Shown: positions 61,864-64,000 of the stretch, in pieces
How positions within the stretch are numbered: position 1 is the first letter of the stretch
How the letters are laid out: each line of letters starts with the position of its first letter
Source: Brevundimonas aveniformis DSM 17977
GTDB taxonomy: Bacteria; Pseudomonadota; Alphaproteobacteria; Caulobacterales; Caulobacteraceae
Length of the DNA: 64,000 bases
Assembly: GCF_000428765.1 (NCBI RefSeq)
Contig: NZ_AUAO01000002.1
Span: 372,001-436,000, forward strand
Reading direction: 5' to 3'
Program-made: the position numbers and the translations under genes
The notes under the pieces: model-generated
Databases searched by the model: none
The model's input: the letters and a program-made list of their open reading frames with translations, nothing else
Told to the model about the DNA's origin: nothing

Positions 61864-62355
61864 TTACAATGCAGCGTCCGCCGCTGCCAGGATGGCGGCG
61901 ATGTCCAGTTTCTTCATCTGCATCATGGCCTCAAAGCCGGCCTTTGCGCGAGCGGGGTTGGCTTCGCGATGCAGGTCCATCAGGGCGCGGGGCGTGATCT
62001 GCCAGGAGACGCCCCAGCGGTCCTTGCACCAGCCGCACATGCTCTCGGACCCGCCGTTGCCGACGATGGCGTCCCACAGGCGGTCCGTCTCGGCCTGATC
62101 CTCGGTCTGGATCAGGAAGGAGACGGCCTCTGTCGGGGTGAACATCGAGCCGCCGTTCAGGCCGAGGTAGCTGCGCCCGGCGAGGGTGAATTCGACCAGC
62201 AATTCCTCGCCCTCTTTCGAGGAGGGATTGTCGGCGGGACTGAGCGCCACATGGTCGATGCGGCTATCAGGCAGGCCGAGCGAGACGTAGAATTCGGCGG
62301 CCTTCTTCGCCTGGCCGAGGTCGAACCAGATGCAGGGGGTGATCTTGTCGGCCAT
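61864..62355 (-). CDS. VOC/PhnB-like protein
   Basis: 163 aa of the PhnB (3-demethylubiquinone methyltransferase-like) family: KITPCIWFDLGQAKKAAEFY, LLVEFTLAGRSYLGLNGG (~52), AVSFLIQTEDQAETDRLW and GWCKDRWGVSWQITPRALMD (~108). It is probably an isomerase or dioxygenase-fold protein rather than a true methyltransferase. It overlaps the upstream VOC gene by 4 nt (ATGA), and the DUF1428 gene follows after 12 nt. Confidence 0.85.
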   Translation of the reverse strand: MADKITPCIWFDLGQAKKAAEFYVSLGLPDSRIDHVALSPADNPSSKEGEELLVEFTLAGRSYLGLNGGSMFTPTEAVSFLIQTEDQAETDRLWDAIVGNGGSESMCGWCKDRWGVSWQITPRALMDLHREANPARAKAGFEAMMQMKKLDIAAILAAADAAL

Positions 62356-62795
62356 CAGACGGTGTCCTTCGCAGCCATGTCCGGTGGGCCTTCGGCGGCG
62401 GCCTGTGGATCCATCCAGACGTTTTCCCAGATGTGGCCGTCCGGGTCGGCGAAGCTGCGCCCGTACATGAAGCCGTAGTCCTGGCTCGGCGTCGGGTCCG
62501 GCCGACCGCCGGCGGTGCCGGCCTGTTCGACGACGCGGTCGACAGCGGGCTTGTCCGGGCGGGTCAGGCACAAAAAGACCTGGGCGCCCTTGTGGGCGTC
62601 ATGGATCGGCACGTCGCCGAAAGTTGCCCATTTCGCGTGGGTCAGCAGCATCACATAGATGGTGTTCGACAGGACCATGCAGGCGGCGGTGTCATCCGAG
62701 AACATCGGGTTCTTCGTCGCGCCCACGGCCTCATAGAAGGCGATGGAGCGGTTCAACTCAGTGACCGGCAGGTTGATGAAGATCATCTGATCCAT
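62355..62795 (-). CDS. VOC family protein (glyoxalase-like)
   Basis: 146 aa: MDQMIFINLPVTELNRSIAFYEAVG at the N-terminus and DYGFMYGRSFADPDGHIWENVWMD near the end, with metal-ligand candidates at His/Glu in GHIWE. It resembles the YaeR/glyoxalase-like lactoylglutathione lyase relatives. The ATG at 62793-62795 has GGAGCG upstream; an ATG four codons earlier lacks it. First gene of the three-gene operon with the PhnB-like and DUF1428 proteins. Confidence 0.82.
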   Translation of the reverse strand: MDQMIFINLPVTELNRSIAFYEAVGATKNPMFSDDTAACMVLSNTIYVMLLTHAKWATFGDVPIHDAHKGAQVFLCLTRPDKPAVDRVVEQAGTAGGRPDPTPSQDYGFMYGRSFADPDGHIWENVWMDPQAAAEGPPDMAAKDTV

Positions 62796-62942
62796 AGGGC
62801 GCTCCATAGACGCGATCGGGTCGGCCAGAACGAGGTGAGGCAATGCAGTGGTGGCTGGCAAGATGAAATGTGCAGGGCCGGATTTGTTCGCCTTGCCGGA
62901 CAAGGCGAGCTAGGCTCCCTCTCGATTCCGGGAGGGAGCTGC

Positions 62943-63596
62943 ATGAGCTGGATGAACATTGCGCGCGTGCTCAAGGTCTTGGCACTGGTGCTGTTTCTGA
63001 CGCCCTGGCTGGTGGTGTCGTGCCAAGGCAGTCCGTTGGTGGAGGCCACGGGGCTCGACCTGATCACCGGAGACGTTCAGCCATCTCAAGATAGTCCGCT
63101 TGGCTCGATGATGGCCCAGGCCGAGGTCGATGCGGAAGCACCTGACGGCACGACCGATCAGGACGAGCAACAACCCGGTGGCGGCGTTCTGGAGGACGGT
63201 CGCTGGTGGGCCCTGGCGGGTGCCGTTCTGATCGGGCTCAGCCTCGTGCTCGGATTTATCCTGAAGCCGGCCCGGACCGCTGCTCTCGGGGCCGTCGTGG
63301 CGGGGGCGCTGGCTCTGGTCGCCCTGGGCGGCGGCATGGCGTGGACCGATCGCGCTTTTGACGCACAGAAGAGAGAGGCGCTGCAGGGTCAGTCAGTGGG
63401 CGACACCGAGATGGATCAGTTCGGTCGCAACCTGGCGGCAGGCATGGTCGGTGCCATCGAGATGGAGATCAGGCCTGGCTATTGGGCGACCTTGGCCGCG
63501 CTGGGTCTGGGCGTGCTGACGGCGTTCATGGCCATGAGCGGAGCTGCCCTGCCCAAAATCACCGTGACGACGCAGGAAAGCCAGAGCTCCCAATGA
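62943..63596 (+). CDS. Membrane protein, unknown function
   Basis: 217 aa: one N-terminal helix (VLKVLALVLFLTPWLVVSC), a periplasmic acidic loop, then three helices (WWALAGAVLIGLSLVLGFIL, ALGAVVAGALALVALGGGMAW, YWATLAALGLGVLTAFMAM). The N-terminal Cys of VVSCQG may be lipidated only if it were a lipobox, which it does not fully match. GGGAGGGAG lies 4-6 nt before the ATG. It overlaps the MscS gene by 4 nt, so the two are co-translated and possibly work together. Confidence 0.72.
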   Translation: MSWMNIARVLKVLALVLFLTPWLVVSCQGSPLVEATGLDLITGDVQPSQDSPLGSMMAQAEVDAEAPDGTTDQDEQQPGGGVLEDGRWWALAGAVLIGLSLVLGFILKPARTAALGAVVAGALALVALGGGMAWTDRAFDAQKREALQGQSVGDTEMDQFGRNLAAGMVGAIEMEIRPGYWATLAALGLGVLTAFMAMSGAALPKITVTTQESQSSQ

Positions 63597-64000
63597 CGAG
63601 CCACGCCCGACCACCCGCGGAGCAGGCGGTCCTTCAGACTGGTCTGGCTTTTGTCGACCCGACGACGGTGCATGGTGCGGTCCTGCTGGGCCTGATCATG
63701 CTGGTGGGCGGGGTCGTCCTGTCGGTCATTATTCGCCGAATGCTCCGTGAGGTGATGATCCATGACCATTCCCAGCGGATCGACCTGATTGCCCTGTCGT
63801 TTCTGAGCCGCCTGCTGATCCTGTCGCTCTGGCTGGTGCTGGCGACCCTCTATGCTCATCTCGTGCCGGCCCTGAACAGGCTGGGAAATGCCTTGCTGGC
63901 GGGGGTGGGTCTGGCCTCGGTGGTTATCGGCTTCGCCGCTCAGACGACCCTGGGAAACCTCGTCTCGGGGATTAGCCTGGTGCTCTACAAGCCTTTCCGC
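63593..64000 (+). CDS. Mechanosensitive channel of the MscS family (5' part)
   Basis: The first 136 residues of a small-conductance mechanosensitive channel; the gene runs off the right edge. Two N-terminal transmembrane helices (VLLGLIMLVGGVVLSVII, LLILSLWLVLATLYAHL), then the pore-lining TM3 region ALLAGVGLASVVIGFAAQTTLGN LVSG in two parts (GVGLASVVIGFAAQ and TLGNLVSGI), which is diagnostic of MscS. The ATGA overlap with the preceding membrane-protein gene indicates coupling. Confidence 0.9.
   Translation, partial: MTSHARPPAEQAVLQTGLAFVDPTTVHGAVLLGLIMLVGGVVLSVIIRRMLREVMIHDHSQRIDLIALSFLSRLLILSLWLVLATLYAHLVPALNRLGNALLAGVGLASVVIGFAAQTTLGNLVSGISLVLYKPFR

Noticed and set aside
1-64000. tRNA genes, CRISPR arrays, transposases or integrases
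   Set aside because: None recognised by eye: no cloverleaf-like TΨC/anticodon patterns, no regular spacer-repeat arrays, and no DDE or tyrosine-recombinase proteins.

Overview
The window is high-GC alphaproteobacterial chromosome, almost certainly Caulobacterales and most like Brevundimonas. The grounds are the divK-pleD-rpmG block, an FtsZ with a very long linker, a complete division/cell-wall (dcw) cluster headed by mraZ, CcrM-type GANTC sites in the ftsZ promoter, and small intergenic repeats. These assignments rest on reading the translated sequence; no database search was run.

Layout. 1-4.5 kb: rpsB (partial), a His-rich secreted protein, the tRNA threonylcarbamoylation enzyme, cytochrome b561 and an acyl-CoA dehydrogenase. 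4.5-7.9 kb: DNA polymerase IV, the cell-fate regulators DivK and PleD, and ribosomal protein L33. 8-14.6 kb: a lipoprotein, two small metabolic proteins, RNase R, envelope hypotheticals, an amidase and a short remnant resembling the CtrA C-terminus. 14.66-15.04 kb: RNase P RNA. 15.4-38.9 kb: the dcw cluster mraZ-rsmH-ftsL-ftsI-murE-murF-mraY-murD-ftsW-murG-murC-murB-ddl-ftsQ-ftsA-ftsZ-lpxC. It is interrupted by four small foreign or accessory insertions: an antisense secreted protein, a VOC protein plus S41-like protein, a Phd/PIN toxin-antitoxin pair, and a periplasmic protein. 39-48.7 kb: peptidoglycan/lipoprotein housekeeping (pgeF, lgt), folate genes, DUF4870-type membrane proteins, a PPC-domain secreted protein and a proline/sodium symporter.

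48.7-58.8 kb is the accessory region. It holds an HTH protein, a repeat-rich 390-bp spacer, a Cys-rich protein of unknown function, and a 579-aa protein resembling the sporadic, possibly defence-linked TIGR04141/DUF6119 family. Next is uvrB, which carries a strikingly AT-rich internal patch and a LexA-type box over its start, and then a 1116-aa beta-helix membrane protein. Third-codon-position GC is visibly lower in the genes flanking uvrB, which suggests horizontal acquisition. 58.8-64 kb returns to host-like composition: an extensin-like lipoprotein, a MarR / metallo-beta-lactamase / cupin module with tandem operators, a small VOC/DUF1428 operon, and the start of an MscS channel.

How the genes work together: the Mur and Ddl enzymes, MraY and MurG make lipid II. 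FtsQ, FtsL, FtsI, FtsW, FtsA and FtsZ use it at the septum, LpxC starts lipid A synthesis, and Lgt matures lipoproteins. DivK and PleD tie the cell cycle to polar development. The ftsZ promoter carries candidate CtrA and GANTC (CcrM/GcrA) sites that would couple division to that circuit.
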